From NCBI GenBank assembly GCA_934438085.1, contig CAKSBC010000020.1, positions 1 to 36,334 on the forward strand: a stretch of 36,334 nt of DNA, given 5' to 3'. The notes beneath the pieces were generated by a model, which saw nothing but the letters and a program-made list of their open reading frames with translations, did not search any database and had not been told where the DNA came from. Within the stretch, counting starts at the first letter, position 1. Each line of letters opens with the position of its first letter. Below are positions 7,368 through 15,473 of this stretch, piece by piece. The stretch comes from an uncultured Lachnospiraceae bacterium. GTDB lineage: Bacteria > Bacillota > Clostridia > Lachnospirales > Lachnospiraceae. The position numbers were made by a program, and so were the translations under genes.

Positions 7368-7511
7368 CTGTGAATAAATAATTTCATTAAAACATTGTTA
7401 TTTATCACAGTTGTAACCAGTAAACATGCCGCTGGTCCGGAGGACATGAGGGTGCCTGAAACAGGTCTCATGCCATGACGCGGCAGACGCTTAAAACCAA
7501 GGAGGACAAAA
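7368..7511 (+). promoter_or_regulatory. structured rpsB mRNA leader (three-way junction), autoregulation candidate
   Basis: Two domains are visible. First, CTGTGAATAAATA (7368-7380) pairs with TATTTATCACAG (7399-7410) with one bulge. Second, a three-way junction: P1 TGCCGC (7427-7432) with GCGGCA (7480-7485); P2 GTCC/GGAC (7435-7438/7442-7445) closed by GGA; P3 CATGAG (7445-7450) with CTCATG (7467-7472), capped by CCTG-AAA-CAGG. The junction ends 15 bases before the GGAGG of rpsB. Such leaders often bind the encoded ribosomal protein. That S2 is the ligand is inferred; no terminator is seen, so control would be at translation or mRNA stability. Confidence 0.6.
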
Positions 7512-8276
7512 ATGAGCGTTATTTCTATGAAGCAGCTTTTAGAGGCCGGAGTACATTTCGGTCATCAGACAAGAAGATGGAACCCTAAGATGGCTCCATA
7601 CATCTACACCGAGAGAAACGGTATCCACATCATCGATCTTCAGAAGACAGTAGGAATGGTAGGAGATGCTTATGACGCACTCAACAAGATTGTTGCAGAG
7701 GGCGGCACTGTTCTTTTCGTAGGAACAAAGAAGCAGGCTCAGGATGCTGTAGCTGCTGAAGCACTTCGTTGCGGAGAGTTCTTTGTAAATGAGAGATGGC
7801 TCGGCGGAATGCTTACAAACTTCAAGACTATCAGATCAAGAGTTGAGAGACTTAAGGCTATCAGAAAGATGGCAGAAGACGGAACATTTGATGTTCTTCC
7901 TAAGAAGGAAGTTATCAACATTAAGAAGGAGCAGGAGAAGCTTGAGAAGAACCTTGGCGGTATCGTTGAGATGAAGGAGCTTCCATCAGTTATCTTCGTT
8001 GTTGATCCTAAGAAGGAGAAGATCTGCATTCAGGAAGCACATTCACTCGGAATCACTCTTATCGGTATGTGCGATACTAACTGTGATCCTGAGGATCTTG
8101 ACTATGTTATCCCTGGTAACGACGACGCTATCCGTGCCGTAAAGCTTATCGTTTCTAAGATGGCTGATGCTGTTATCGAGGCAAAGCAGGGCGATGAGGC
8201 TTATGTTGAAGAGCAGGAAGCTGTTGAGACAGAAGGCGAGAAGAGCATCGAGGAAGTTGCTGCAGACGCAGAGTAA
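7512..8276 (+). CDS. rpsB: 30S ribosomal protein S2
   Basis: Small-subunit ribosomal protein S2, which binds late between the head and body of the 30S particle. The N-terminus is diagnostic: MSVISMKQLLEAGVHFGHQTRRWNPKM, then YIYTERNGIHIIDLQKT. Further core motifs are FVGTKKQA, RWLGGMLTNF, the VFVVDP-type strand at FVVDPKKE, and CDTNCDPEDLDYVIPGNDDAIRA. The last ~25 residues form an acidic tail. Length 254 aa is normal. An ideal AAGGAGG stands 6 bases before the ATG. It is co-transcribed with tsf (36-base gap), the usual bacterial order, behind a folded leader. Codon use is of the highest-expression class. Confidence 0.98.
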   Translation: MSVISMKQLLEAGVHFGHQTRRWNPKMAPYIYTERNGIHIIDLQKTVGMVGDAYDALNKIVAEGGTVLFVGTKKQAQDAVAAEALRCGEFFVNERWLGGMLTNFKTIRSRVERLKAIRKMAEDGTFDVLPKKEVINIKKEQEKLEKNLGGIVEMKELPSVIFVVDPKKEKICIQEAHSLGITLIGMCDTNCDPEDLDYVIPGNDDAIRAVKLIVSKMADAVIEAKQGDEAYVEEQEAVETEGEKSIEEVAADAE

Positions 8277-8312
8277 TTCTTTTTACGACTATCTAATACA
8301 GGAGGAATAACC

Positions 8313-9251
8313 ATGGCTATTACAGCTGCACAGGTAAAGGAACTCAGAGAGATGACCGGTGCCGGAATGATGGACTGCAAGAAGGCTCTTTCAGCATCAG
8401 ACGGCGATATGGATAAGGCTGTTGATTTCCTTCGTGAGAAGGGACTTGCCGGAGCACAGAAGAAGGCAGGAAGAATCGCAGCAGAAGGCGTTGTTACAAC
8501 AAAGATCACACCATGCGGAAAGAAGGGTATCGTTCTTGAAGTAAACGCTGAGACAGACTTCGTTGCAAAGAACGAGAAGTTCCTTACATACGTTTCAGAG
8601 ATCGCAGATCAGGCTCTCAACTCAGCAGCAGCTGATATTGATGAGTTCTTCAACGAGAAGTGGGCTCTTGATGAGTCTCTTACAGTTGCAGAGAAGCTCA
8701 GCTCAATGATTTCTATCATTGGTGAGAACATGAAGATCAGAAGATATGAGATCGTTAAGGAAGAGAACGGTTTCGTAGAGTCTTATATCCACGCAGGCGG
8801 AAAGATTGGCGTTCTTCTTGATGTTGAGACAGATGTTGAGAATGATGCAATTAAGGAAATGGCTAAGAATGTATGCATGCAGATCGCAGCTCTTAAGCCA
8901 GTCTATGTTTCAGACAATGAAGTAGATGCTGATTACATCGAAAGAGAGAAAGAAATTCTTATGGCTCAGATCCAGAATGATCCTAAGGAGGCTTCAAAGC
9001 CTGCAAAGGTTATCGAGGGAATGGTACAGGGACGTATCAAGAAGGAGCTTAAGGAAATCTGCCTTCTTGATCAGATCTATGTAAAGGCTGAGGATGGAAA
9101 GCAGAGCGTTAAGGCTTATGTTGATTCAGTTGCAAAGGCAAACAATGCAAACATCAACATCAAGGGCTTTGTAAGATTCGAGACCGGCGAAGGCCTTGAG
9201 AAGAAGGAAGAGAACTTTGCAGAAGAAGTTGCAAAGCAGATGGGTAAGTAA
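8313..9251 (+). CDS. tsf: translation elongation factor Ts
   Basis: Guanine-nucleotide exchange factor that regenerates EF-Tu-GTP from EF-Tu-GDP. The N-terminal UBA-like domain shows VKELREMTGAGMMDCKKAL, then DGDMDKAVDFLREKGLAGA. The core carries the family motif ETDFVAKNEKF, which inserts into EF-Tu. The C-terminal half holds the dimerisation repeat region. At 312 aa it is of the longer Firmicute type. AGGAGG lies 7 bases before the ATG. It is second in the rpsB-tsf operon and ends at a strong terminator at 9315-9355. Confidence 0.98.
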   Translation: MAITAAQVKELREMTGAGMMDCKKALSASDGDMDKAVDFLREKGLAGAQKKAGRIAAEGVVTTKITPCGKKGIVLEVNAETDFVAKNEKFLTYVSEIADQALNSAAADIDEFFNEKWALDESLTVAEKLSSMISIIGENMKIRRYEIVKEENGFVESYIHAGGKIGVLLDVETDVENDAIKEMAKNVCMQIAALKPVYVSDNEVDADYIEREKEILMAQIQNDPKEASKPAKVIEGMVQGRIKKELKEICLLDQIYVKAEDGKQSVKAYVDSVAKANNANINIKGFVRFETGEGLEKKEENFAEEVAKQMGK

Positions 9252-9314
9252 TTTACAGATTTATCATTTCTTTAAAACAAGCTGTTAGATATTTAATTAT
9301 ATTAGCTGATAATT

Positions 9315-9355
9315 ACAGCCGAAATCCTGTTATGTACGGGGTTTCGGCTGTTTTT
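9315..9355 (+). terminator. intrinsic terminator of rpsB-tsf
   Basis: ACAGCCGAAA (9315-9324) pairs with TTTCGGCTGT (9342-9351) over an inner CC/GG pair. TTTTT follows at 9351-9355. Confidence 0.9.
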
Positions 9356-9394
9356 AAATTTTATAGTAAAAATGCAGCATTCACCGTGCATTTA

Positions 9395-9423
9395 TTGACT
9401 AAACTGTGAAAAAATTATAATAT
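9395..9423 (+). promoter_or_regulatory. promoter of glnS(-relA)
   Basis: TTGACT (9395-9400) is followed by TATAAT at 9416-9421 (15-base spacer) or TAATAT at 9418-9423 (17-base spacer). Just upstream, AAATGCA (9369-9375) and TGCATTT (9387-9393) form an imperfectly spaced dyad next to the -35 box. Confidence 0.6.
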
Positions 9424-9441
9424 ATTATAATGCACTTAAAA

Positions 9442-9470
9442 TATGCAGCTTTTATATCCTTAGCTGCATA
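9442..9470 (+). promoter_or_regulatory. hairpin in the glnS leader
   Basis: TATGCAGCT (9442-9450) pairs perfectly with AGCTGCATA (9462-9470), an 11-base loop between. It sits near the start of the glnS transcript. No T-box core (the AGGGTGGNACCGCG type) and no T-run follow, so it is neither a classical T-box nor a terminator. It may be a 5' stabiliser or part of an unrecognised element. Confidence 0.45.
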
Positions 9471-9543
9471 AAGGCTGTATAAGCTTTATTTTAGGCCATT
9501 TTCTATATGGTTTATATTATATATAATTACACGGGGTTTTGAT

Positions 9544-11223
9544 ATGGCTGAAGAAAACGTAAAAACAAACGCAGAAGAAACAGTTTCAAAAAACTTTATA
9601 GAAAGAGAGATAGATAAGGATCTCGCTGAAGGTGTGTATGATCATGTATGCACCAGATTTCCGCCGGAGCCTAACGGTTATCTTCATATAGGACATGCCA
9701 AGTCAATCATTCTTAACTATGGTCTGGCACAAGAGTATAATGGTAAGTTTCATCTTCGTTTCGATGACACAAACCCTACAAAAGAGAAGACTGAATTTGT
9801 TGAGTCAATAAGAAAGGATGTTGAGTGGCTTGGTGCCGATTTTGGCGGCAAGGTTCTTTTCGCATCCAATTATTTCGACGTTATGTATGAAAAGGCTGTA
9901 TTTCTTATTAAGAAAGGAAAGGCCTATGTTTCAGATCTCACAGCAGATGAAATAAGAGCATACAGAGGAGATTTTACAACTCCCGGTAAGGAAGATCCTT
10001 CAAGAAACAGAAGCATTGAAGAAAACCTTGCACTTTTCGAGGATATGAAGAACGGAAAGTTTGAGGATGGAGAGAAGGTCCTTCGTGCGAAGATAGATAT
10101 GGCAGCCGGAAACATTAACATGAGAGATCCTGTCATCTACAGAATAGCACGTATGGAACATCATAATACAGGCAATAAGTGGTGTATCTATCCTATGTAT
10201 GATTATGCTCATCCTATAGAGGACGCAGTTGAGGGTATTACTCACAGCATATGCACACTCGAGTTTGAAGACCACAGACCTCTTTATGACTGGGTAGTAA
10301 GAGAGTGTGAGTTTGAGGAAAAGCCAAGACAGATCGAGTTTGCAAAAATGTATCTTACAAATGTCGTTACAGGTAAGAGATACATTAAAAAGCTCGTTGA
10401 AGATAAGATAGTTGACGGCTGGGATGATCCAAGACTTGTAACCATTGCAGCATTAAGAAGACGTGGATATACACCTGAGGCTATCAGGAAGTTTGTTGAG
10501 CTTGCCGGCATTTCAAAGGCTGATTCAAGCTGTGAGTTAGACATGCTTGAGTACTGCATAAGAGATGATCTTAAGCTTAAGAAGCCGAGAATGCTTGCAG
10601 TTCTTCATCCGCTCAAGCTTATCATTGATAACTATGAGGGCGACGGAGAATATGTAGATATGCCAAATAACCTCGAGGTTCCAGAGATAGGTTCAAGAAA
10701 GGTTAAATTCGGAAAGAATCTCTACATTGAGCAGGAGGATTTTATGGAAGTTCCGGCTCATAAGTATTTCCGACTTTTCCCTGGTAATGAAGTCAGACTT
10801 ATGGGTGCTTATTTTGTAAAGTGTGTCGGCTGCGATAAGGATGCAGATGGCAATGTAACTGCTGTTCATGTTACATATGATCCTGAGCAGAAGTCAGGAT
10901 CTGAAACCAGAAAGGTCAAGAGTACAATTCATTGGGTAAATGCTGATGATTGCTTTGATGCTACCATCAGACTTTACGAAAACCTTGTTGATGAGGAAAA
11001 GGGTAAGCTTGATGCAGACGGTAATCTGAATCTTAACCCTAATTCTCTTACAATACTTGAGAATTGTAAGTTAGAGCCTGCATTGAAGGATGCAAAGGCC
11101 TTTGACAGTTTCCAGTTTGTCAGAAACGGCTATTTTAATGTAGATTGCAGAGACTCTGAGGAAGGCAGACCTGTATTTAACAGAATTGTCGGTCTTAAGA
11201 GTTCATATAAGGTACAGAAATAA
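9544..11223 (+). CDS. glnS: glutaminyl-tRNA synthetase
   Basis: Charges tRNA-Gln with glutamine; class I synthetase. The HIGH signature region is RFPPEPNGYLHIGHAKS (about residues 38-54). Also seen: RFDDTNPTKE for the acceptor/ATP region and WDDPRLVTIAALRRRGYTPEAIRKF, typical of GlnRS rather than bacterial GluRS. The second signature, normally VMSKRK in GlnRS, reads V-V-T-G-K-R at 274-279; the Lys is kept but the Ser position is Gly. Two anticodon-binding beta-barrels fill the C-terminal half. At 559 aa it matches E. coli-size GlnRS without a YqeY fusion. The ATG has only a weak GGGG site. relA follows after 16 bases. Presence of glnS implies direct Gln-tRNA charging beside any GatCAB route. 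Confidence 0.95.
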   Translation: MAEENVKTNAEETVSKNFIEREIDKDLAEGVYDHVCTRFPPEPNGYLHIGHAKSIILNYGLAQEYNGKFHLRFDDTNPTKEKTEFVESIRKDVEWLGADFGGKVLFASNYFDVMYEKAVFLIKKGKAYVSDLTADEIRAYRGDFTTPGKEDPSRNRSIEENLALFEDMKNGKFEDGEKVLRAKIDMAAGNINMRDPVIYRIARMEHHNTGNKWCIYPMYDYAHPIEDAVEGITHSICTLEFEDHRPLYDWVVRECEFEEKPRQIEFAKMYLTNVVTGKRYIKKLVEDKIVDGWDDPRLVTIAALRRRGYTPEAIRKFVELAGISKADSSCELDMLEYCIRDDLKLKKPRMLAVLHPLKLIIDNYEGDGEYVDMPNNLEVPEIGSRKVKFGKNLYIEQEDFMEVPAHKYFRLFPGNEVRLMGAYFVKCVGCDKDADGNVTAVHVTYDPEQKSGSETRKVKSTIHWVNADDCFDATIRLYENLVDEEKGKLDADGNLNLNPNSLTILENCKLEPALKDAKAFDSFQFVRNGYFNVDCRDSEEGRPVFNRIVGLKSSYKVQK

Positions 11224-11239
11224 AGGAACATTTACATAG

Positions 11240-13591
11240 ATGTCTGAAACAGTAACTGAAAAAACTCATAATTATGTACCGGTTATTGAAGCCAAGCCGG
11301 AACCTAAAAGCGTTGTAGATTATATAAGTGAACCAAGAAAACTGGATGCACCGAGAGCCGATGCGACTCCTGAGGAATTATATAACGAGCTTATCAGGAT
11401 ATACAGATCCTATAAGCCTGAAGGCGACACAGAGCTCATTAAGAAGGCCTATGAGGTAGCCTGCAGGCAGCATAAGGATCAGAAAAGAAAATCCGGGGAG
11501 CCATATATTATTCATCCGCTCAATACAGCCATAATTATCGCTGAAATTGAAATGGATAAGGAAGCTATATGTGCGGCTCTTCTTCATGATGTGGTCGAAG
11601 ATACCAACATGACTCTTGATGAAATAAGAGAAATGTTCGGTGATCATGTTGCGTTGCTTGTGGACGGTGTTACAAAGCTGACTCAGCTTTCTCTTGATGT
11701 TGATAAGATCGAAATACAGGCAGAGAATCTCCGTAAGATGTTTGTTGCCATGGCAAAAGACATCAGAGTGGTGCTTATTAAGCTTGCGGACAGATTGCAT
11801 AATCTTCGTACTCTTCAGTATCAAAGCAAGGCGAAGCAGATAGAAAAGGCAACAGAGACAATGGAGATATATTCTCCATTGGCTGAAAGACTCGGTATCA
11901 TGAAGCTCAAGATAGAGCTTGATGATATTTCACTCAAATATCTCAAACCTGATGTTTATTATGATTTGGTTGAGAAAATTGCCTTAAAGAGAGAAGAAAG
12001 AGAAGCTTTTATATCCGATATAGAAGAAGAGGTTTCGAAAAATCTTGAAGAGGCCGGCATACATGCAGTTATGACAGGCCGTGTTAAGCACTTTTTCAGC
12101 ATCTATAAGAAAATGATCAATCAGAATAAGACTGTAGATCAGATATATGATCTGTTTGCAGTTAGAATTCTGGTTGAAAGTGTGAAGGATTGCTATGCTG
12201 CGCTTGGTGTTATACATGAAATGTATAAGCCTATACCGGGTCGTTTTAAGGATTATATAGCAATGCCGAAGCCAAATATGTATCAGTCACTGCATACAAC
12301 TCTTATAGGCAGAGACGGTACTCCGTTCGAAATACAGATCAGGACCTTTGAGATGCACAAGGTCGCTGAATACGGTATTGCGGCACACTGGAAATATAAA
12401 GAGTCAGGCGGATCACAGGTAAAGGCAGATTCGGAAAATGACGAAAAAATGAGCTGGCTCAGAGAAGTTCTTGAATGGCAGAAGGATGCCGATGACAACA
12501 AGGACTTTTTGAACATGGTCAAATCAGACTTCGATCTTTTTAATGACAATGTTTACTGCTTTACTCCGAGCGGTGATGTTAAGAGTCTGCCGTCAGGTTC
12601 CACACCTATTGATTTTGCGTATAGCATTCATTCGGCTGTCGGCAATAAGATGGTCGGAGCGCGTGTAAATGAGCGTATAGTTCCTATAGACTATAAACTT
12701 AAAAACGGAGATCGAGTTGAAATAATTACTTCTCAGAACTCTAAGGGGCCAAGCATGGACTGGCTCAATCTTGTCAGAAGTACACAGGCCAAGTCTAAGA
12801 TAAATGCATGGTTTAAGACTACCAATAAAGAGGATAATATCCTCAGGGGCCGTGATATTCTTGATAAATATTGTAAGTCTAAAGGCTTCAGTTACGGAGA
12901 TCTGACTAAGCCTGAGTTTGTTGAAGCTGTTTTAAGACGCTATGCCATGCATGATTGGGATGCTGTATTAGCATCTGTAGGACACGGCGGATTAAAGGAA
13001 GGCCAGATCATAGGAAAGCTTCTTGAAGCCAAGAAGAAGCACGAGCAGGAACGTATTACTGATGAACAGATACTTGCGGCTCACAATGCAGAAGGAAATC
13101 CGGAGATATCCAATCCTACGGTAAAGAAGGCACTTAGAGGCGGAATCCTTGTCAAAGGTGTAAATGATCTTTCGGCAAGATGTGCACACTGCTGTAATCC
13201 TGTACCGGGTGATGAGATAGTAGGCTTTGTTACAAGAGGAAGAGGTATAACTGTTCACAGGACTGACTGTATTAACATGATCAACCTGCCTCAGTCTGAA
13301 AGAACCAGACTTATTGAAGCAGAGTGGGATGTTGAGGATGGAACAGACGATACATATTCAGCAGAAATAAAGATTTTCTGCAACAACCGTATAGGAATGC
13401 TTGCAGATATCTCGCGTATTTTCACAGATCTTAATATTGATATTACGAGTATTAATCTGAAAAATGCCAAGAATGGTACTTGTACCACGACATTGACATT
13501 TGATATCCACGGAAAGAATGAGCTGACGAAGATAATTGATAAGCTTCGCAGCATTCCTGATATCATAGATATAAGCAGAACCGCGGGCTGA
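11240..13591 (+). CDS. relA: bifunctional RelA/SpoT-type (p)ppGpp synthetase/hydrolase
   Basis: Makes and degrades the alarmone (p)ppGpp in the stringent response. Domains in order: a ~45-residue charged extension; the HD hydrolase (about 60-200) with HPLNTA and H116-D117 in LLHDVVEDT; the synthetase (about 240-370) with RVKHFFSIYKKM, DLFAVRI and RFKDYIAMPKPNMYQSLHTT; TGS (about 405-465) with VYCFTPSGD; the Cys region C-A-H-C-C-N-PVPGD near 645; and a C-terminal ACT domain. HD and synthetase residues look intact, so both activities are predicted. 783 aa is the usual long-RSH size. It lies 16 bases after glnS, probably in one operon, which is apt because uncharged tRNA is its signal. The ribosome site is AAAGGA with long spacing. 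Confidence 0.95.
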   Translation: MSETVTEKTHNYVPVIEAKPEPKSVVDYISEPRKLDAPRADATPEELYNELIRIYRSYKPEGDTELIKKAYEVACRQHKDQKRKSGEPYIIHPLNTAIIIAEIEMDKEAICAALLHDVVEDTNMTLDEIREMFGDHVALLVDGVTKLTQLSLDVDKIEIQAENLRKMFVAMAKDIRVVLIKLADRLHNLRTLQYQSKAKQIEKATETMEIYSPLAERLGIMKLKIELDDISLKYLKPDVYYDLVEKIALKREEREAFISDIEEEVSKNLEEAGIHAVMTGRVKHFFSIYKKMINQNKTVDQIYDLFAVRILVESVKDCYAALGVIHEMYKPIPGRFKDYIAMPKPNMYQSLHTTLIGRDGTPFEIQIRTFEMHKVAEYGIAAHWKYKESGGSQVKADSENDEKMSWLREVLEWQKDADDNKDFLNMVKSDFDLFNDNVYCFTPSGDVKSLPSGSTPIDFAYSIHSAVGNKMVGARVNERIVPIDYKLKNGDRVEIITSQNSKGPSMDWLNLVRSTQAKSKINAWFKTTNKEDNILRGRDILDKYCKSKGFSYGDLTKPEFVEAVLRRYAMHDWDAVLASVGHGGLKEGQIIGKLLEAKKKHEQERITDEQILAAHNAEGNPEISNPTVKKALRGGILVKGVNDLSARCAHCCNPVPGDEIVGFVTRGRGITVHRTDCINMINLPQSERTRLIEAEWDVEDGTDDTYSAEIKIFCNNRIGMLADISRIFTDLNIDITSINLKNAKNGTCTTTLTFDIHGKNELTKIIDKLRSIPDIIDISRTAG

Positions 13592-13605
13592 CAGCGGTTA
13601 AACGA

Positions 13606-13646
13606 ATTTCGCCGGATAAGCATTTATAATGTTTATTCGGCGAAAT
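13606..13646 (+). other. long hairpin between relA and hemZ
   Basis: ATTTCGCCG (13606-13614) pairs perfectly with CGGCGAAAT (13638-13646), and pairing continues inward almost to a TAT loop (about 19 bp with two or three wobbles). No T-run follows on either strand, so it is not a standard terminator. It may stabilise or process the glnS-relA mRNA, or be a small dispersed repeat. Confidence 0.6.
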
Positions 13647-13679
13647 CAGAATATATGACATTTTGTCTTACAGGGAATA

Positions 13680-15326
13680 ATGATATACATTAAAAATAAC
13701 GAATTTAACACATATGAACCGGATATCAGACCTCTGATAAACTCTTTTTATCCGGGAGTGCAGATAGAATACACAGAATGCGATACGGATTTATTCTTTG
13801 ATATTGATGAGATCTGCAGCAATATAGAGCGCAGTGAAGACAGATTCTATGATAAATCTGCAGTAAAAAAGGCTGTGTATGAATATCTTGTTGATTATAC
13901 AGGACGAGAGCTTCCATGGGGCACGCTTACCGGTATAAGACCTGTAAGGATAGCCGAAAAGTACGAGGCCGAATTTATTGATACAGATAAGATGGTTTCT
14001 GCAGCTGATTCCGATTATACGAATGCTGAGCCATATACGGAAGAAAAAAATAAATATAATTCTACTGCGGAGGTTTGCGAAGCTCTCAAGGATAGATATT
14101 CTTCGTTAAGAATGCTTAGAGGACTGCTTAAAAAGGATTTTCTTATTACTGATGCGAAGCTTGATCTGCTGTTAGATATATATGGCAGAGAAAAAAATGT
14201 GTTGTCGCAGATAGATTATAAAAACGGCTATAGCATTTATATAGGCATTCCGTTTTGCCCAACCAGATGCGTATACTGCAGTTTTACGGCTTATCCGTAT
14301 CATCTTTGGGAAAACAGAGCAGAAGAGTATATAGAGAAGTTAGGAGAAGAATTTGCTGATATTGTTAAGATGAACTCGAATCCTGCAGCATGTGAGCTTT
14401 TAGGAGCACAGGATATAAATGCTTCAAAAACAAGCCAGTCAGAAGATGTAAATGCTTCCAAAATGCACCACAAAGGCAATATACTCTGCGGTAAAGAGCT
14501 TCAGACTATTTATATCGGAGGAGGCACACCTTCAGTGCTTTCTGCAGAGCTTATAGAAAAGCTGATGCAGACTATAGAAAAATATGTGGATATAAGCAAA
14601 CTTGCTGAATTTACATTTGAAGCAGGCCGTCCGGATACTATCACAAGAGAAAAGCTTGAGGTATTAAGAAGACACAATGTTACGCGTATAAGCATTAATC
14701 CGCAGACCATGTGTCAAAAGACGCTTGATCTGATCGGAAGAAAGCATACTGTTGAGCAAATAAAGGAAACCTTTATGCTTGCGAGAGAGCTTGGCTTTGA
14801 TAACATTAACATGGATGTAATTGCCGGACTTCCGGGAGAGAATCTTGATGATTTCAAGTATACGCTTTCAGAAATAGCAAAACTGGATCCTGATAATCTG
14901 ACCGTTCATACACTTGCTGTTAAGAGAGCATCCAGACTTAATACCGAAGGAAATGCCTGGGGCGGAATGGACAGAGAAGGACTTGATAAGGAAGGCGCGG
15001 AGGAAGTCCTTAGAATGACAGAGCTTGGTGCGGAGTATGCTGATAAGAACGGGCTTAATCCTTATTACATTTACAGGCAGAAGAACATGGCAGGCAATCT
15101 TGAAAATATTGGTTATGCAAAGCCTGGCAAGGAAAATCTGTATAACATACTCATGATGGAGGAAAAGCACTCTGTTATTTCCTGCGGTGCCGGTTCAAGT
15201 ACTAAAAGAGTCAATCCGGATAAAAGTGTAGAAAGATGTGAGAATGTTAAGGATATTGCCTCATATCTTGACAGGACCGGTGAGATGCTCGAAAGAAAGA
15301 GGAATCTGCTGACTGTTAATAATTAA
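13680..15326 (+). CDS. hemZ: radical SAM coproporphyrinogen III oxidase-like protein (HemZ)
   Basis: Predicted oxygen-independent coproporphyrinogen dehydrogenase family member (HemN/HemW/HemZ). The radical SAM [4Fe-4S] site is C-x-x-x-C-x-x-C in PFCPTRCVYCSF (about residues 192-203). The SAM glycines IYIGGGTPSVLS, TFEAGRPDT and the ISINPQTM motif follow. An N-terminal ~170-residue domain with TLTGIRPVRIAEK is typical of HemZ. At 548 aa it is longer than the usual ~500, partly from an insert at about 236-262 that contains an 11-codon imperfect repeat (D-I/V-NASK). The ATG at 13680 has a weak AGGGA site and lies 88 bases after relA. No other haem gene is in the window, so true coproporphyrinogen activity versus a HemW-like haem role is unsettled. 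Confidence 0.88.
   Translation: MIYIKNNEFNTYEPDIRPLINSFYPGVQIEYTECDTDLFFDIDEICSNIERSEDRFYDKSAVKKAVYEYLVDYTGRELPWGTLTGIRPVRIAEKYEAEFIDTDKMVSAADSDYTNAEPYTEEKNKYNSTAEVCEALKDRYSSLRMLRGLLKKDFLITDAKLDLLLDIYGREKNVLSQIDYKNGYSIYIGIPFCPTRCVYCSFTAYPYHLWENRAEEYIEKLGEEFADIVKMNSNPAACELLGAQDINASKTSQSEDVNASKMHHKGNILCGKELQTIYIGGGTPSVLSAELIEKLMQTIEKYVDISKLAEFTFEAGRPDTITREKLEVLRRHNVTRISINPQTMCQKTLDLIGRKHTVEQIKETFMLARELGFDNINMDVIAGLPGENLDDFKYTLSEIAKLDPDNLTVHTLAVKRASRLNTEGNAWGGMDREGLDKEGAEEVLRMTELGAEYADKNGLNPYYIYRQKNMAGNLENIGYAKPGKENLYNILMMEEKHSVISCGAGSSTKRVNPDKSVERCENVKDIASYLDRTGEMLERKRNLLTVNN
14412..14462 (+). repeat. imperfect 33-bp-period tandem repeat inside hemZ
   Basis: The 18-base unit GATATAAATGCTTCAAAA (14412-14429) recurs as GATGTAAATGCTTCCAAA (14445-14462), 33 bases later and in frame. 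It encodes D-I-NASK and D-V-NASK in a Ser/Asn/Lys-rich linker between the Fe-S motif and the GGGTPS motif. Confidence 0.75.
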
Positions 15327-15368
15327 AGAGTTATATGCAATAAGTACAACTTTGTATAAATATTAAGG

Positions 15369-15408
15369 TCCCTGAGCTTGGGTGTTTCCTGCTCAGGGAT
15401 CTGTTTCT
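15369..15408 (+). terminator. terminator between hemZ and prs
   Basis: TCCCTGAGC (15369-15377) pairs perfectly with GCTCAGGGA (15391-15399), followed by a T-rich TCTGTTTCT. The genes converge here, so it may serve both; the - strand tail (CCTTAATATTTA) is weaker. Confidence 0.7.
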
Positions 15409-15473
15409 AAAAGTATAATTGGCGGTGAATATAACTATTAGCTAAGTTAATGTGGCTTCATCATGGAAGATGA

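Noticed and set aside
6980..7471. 163-codon - strand frame over the small gene and the rpsB leader
   Set aside because: It has no ribosome site, spans a promoter and a folded leader, and is Ser/Ile/Phe-rich as expected for the complement of AT-rich DNA.
9424..9543. T-box leader before glnS
   Set aside because: There is a 9-bp hairpin but no T-box sequence, specifier loop or terminator/antiterminator pair.
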